Positions 33,678-34,587 of a stretch of DNA of 34,587 nt are shown here, piece by piece (position 1 is the first letter of the stretch; every line of letters begins with the position of its first letter). A model generated the notes under the pieces. It saw only the letters and a list, made by a program, of their open reading frames with translations. It was not told the origin of the DNA and made no database searches. Source of the stretch: Fusobacterium sp. (lineage in GTDB: Bacteria; Fusobacteriota; Fusobacteriia; Fusobacteriales; Fusobacteriaceae); assembly GCA_019416865.1 (NCBI GenBank), contig DXWL01000019.1, forward strand, positions 1 through 34,587, read 5' to 3'. The translations under genes and the position numbers were made by a program.

Positions 33678-34268
33678 TTATTTTTTTGTTATTGTAATAT
33701 TTTTTATTTTCAATTCTTTTAATTTCATTTTTGAAAATCTATGATTTCTGTCAACAAGGAGAGAAACGGGGACACAAATTTTTTTATTATTGTTAATTTC
33801 CCTAACAGCTAAATAAACTAAAACTGATATTTTTCCTGAACGTAGTAAGAAAGAAAAGTTTATTTTTGTATTTAAAACAGCATTTATATTATACTGTAAA
33901 ACTAAATTAGTGTTTTCCAGTAAAGTTTTTAAAATAGGAAAAAATGTAATTCTATCAAGAAGTTCATTATCTTTCTTTAAAATATTTTCTTCACTTATAC
34001 GTAATTCTTTAAAATTTATTTTTTCATTCATGATATCTTCATTTATTTTTTCTGATGATTTGTAATCTTTGATAAATTTAAATTTATGAAGTCCAAGAAG
34101 ATGGCTGAAGTTATTTTCTTCAAATTTAACTACAATTTCTGTATCATCTTCTAGAATATAAGTGTAAATATTTTTACAAATATATTTTTTATAAAAATTT
34201 AAAAATAGTTTTAAATCTATTTGAGAAACAGATATTTTTTTATTTTGCTCTAAAAAACGATTTGGCAT
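33678..34268 (-). CDS. Nuclease-like protein, possible PBECR4/BECR-type toxin
   Basis: A 196-residue basic soluble protein. NIYTYILEDDTEIVVKFEENN, then FSHLLGLHKFKFIKD in the first half, resembles the PBECR4 (Barnase-EndoU-ColicinE5/D-RelE-like) domain as I remember it; the His of HLLGLHK would be a catalytic candidate. The C-terminal part is beta-rich then Lys-rich (KICVPVSLLVDRN, FSKMKLKELKIKN). No signal peptide or membrane segment. The start ATG 34268 has only a weak GAGAG site. It lies 23 bases after the terminator of RNA copy 2, leaving no room for a promoter, so its expression must come from read-through of the RNA promoter. The family call is tentative. Confidence 0.7.
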   Translation of the reverse strand: MPNRFLEQNKKISVSQIDLKLFLNFYKKYICKNIYTYILEDDTEIVVKFEENNFSHLLGLHKFKFIKDYKSSEKINEDIMNEKINFKELRISEENILKKDNELLDRITFFPILKTLLENTNLVLQYNINAVLNTKINFSFLLRSGKISVLVYLAVREINNNKKICVPVSLLVDRNHRFSKMKLKELKIKNITITKK

Positions 34269-34291
34269 TTAAGAACTCTCAGCTTTCTTAT

Positions 34292-34481
34292 AAAAAAATC
34301 CTGTTTTAATAAGACAGGATTTTCTTAATATAATATTTTTACAGTGGGATATCTTTTTAGTTGTTTTCCCTCAACACAATTGCAGTATGTGAAAGCCCCT
34401 GCACGGGTTCCGCCCCTGTAAACTGTATGGTTGTCATTCGCCTTATGCTCCAATGACCGAGATTTAACATATTTCTTTTAT
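34292..34481 (-). ncRNA. Structured small RNA, copy 2 (with own promoter and terminator)
   Basis: A predicted transcript of about 190 nt from near 34481 to 34292. Hairpin GTCATT/AATGAC encloses GAGCATAAGGCG; hairpin TGCAG/CTGCA encloses GGGGCT; a short GGG/CCC hairpin lies between. Shared blocks with copy 1 are listed there. It ends in an intrinsic terminator with stem AAATCCTGT/ACAGGATTT and a T7 tract (34292-34323), whose sequence is unlike the copy 1 terminator although its form is the same. It precedes the intact nuclease-like gene. No protein frame is conserved between the copies. Confidence 0.8.
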
Positions 34482-34487
34482 ATAATT

Positions 34488-34516
34488 ATTATACCTTTTT
34501 TTCTTTGATTTGTAAA
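34488..34516 (-). promoter_or_regulatory. Sigma70 promoter of RNA copy 2
   Basis: On the minus strand TTTACA (34516-34511) and TATAAT (34493-34488) have a 17-base spacer identical in length and nearly in sequence to the one before RNA copy 1. Beyond it, to the window end, I see only AT-rich DNA (34517-34587). Confidence 0.88.
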
Positions 34517-34587
34517 GGTTTATCAATCTCTCAAAAAAGGAAGTATACCTTCAGTTATAACGAGTTTTCTTCTTCTGTATTTAATAA

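Noticed and set aside
33412..34481. CRISPR array or simple direct repeat
   Set aside because: There are only two long copies, with promoters, terminators and covarying hairpins, not short repeats with spacers.

Overview
The window is very AT-rich, uses AGA for Arg and GGA for Gly, has strong AGGAGG-type ribosome binding sites and occasional TTG/GTG starts, and encodes a strictly anaerobic style of metabolism. Gene content and codon use point to a Fusobacterium, probably one of the larger-genome amino-acid- and purine-fermenting species. This is an inference, since no marker gene is present.

Layout. Bases 1-5117 (minus strand): an iron-sulfur flavoprotein-like protein, a pyridoxal/pyridoxamine kinase and two paralogous sigma54-dependent activators, closely spaced. 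Bases 5118-5415 form a divergent control region with three enhancer-like palindromes and a textbook -24/-12 promoter. Bases 5416-28242 (plus strand) hold a selenium-dependent molybdenum hydroxylase / anaerobic purine (urate, xanthine) breakdown cluster. It contains diaminopropionate ammonia-lyase (ygeX), a YgeY hydrolase, a Na+/solute symporter, a D-aminoacylase-like amidohydrolase, dihydropyrimidinase/hydantoinase, SsnA (with a second -24/-12 promoter and a second class of enhancer palindrome), a xanthine/uracil-type permease, a shortened YgfK, and a two-domain (2Fe-2S plus Mo) xanthine dehydrogenase. These are followed by the cofactor genes yqeC-mocA (fused), yqeB, moaA, xdhC, a MOSC protein, a molybdopterin-binding protein, moaC, modA, modB and a mogA-type gene. 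The logic is purine uptake, hydroxylation or reduction at Mo and Fe-S centres, ring opening by amidohydrolases, and final deamination of diaminopropionate to pyruvate and ammonia. The cofactor is made and molybdate imported by the downstream genes. No ygeW, carbamate kinase, modC, moaD/moaE or separate FAD subunit lies in the window.

Bases 28245-28420 hold an inverted-repeat element whose relative lies at 1-131, so two copies in opposite orientation frame the cluster. Then come an unknown membrane-anchored protein, an XRE-cupin regulator, a PTS-EIIC-like membrane protein with an Fe-S L-serine deaminase, and an EamA/DMT transporter.

Bases 33236-34516 (minus strand) are the most unusual part. 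They hold two tandem modules, each a promoter, a structured RNA of about 190 nt and an intrinsic terminator, followed by a 196-codon protein possibly of the PBECR/BECR nuclease type. In the second module only the C-terminal end of the protein survives. The two RNAs keep their loops while their stems covary. The arrangement resembles a type III toxin-antitoxin locus, although the repeat array typical of those systems is absent.
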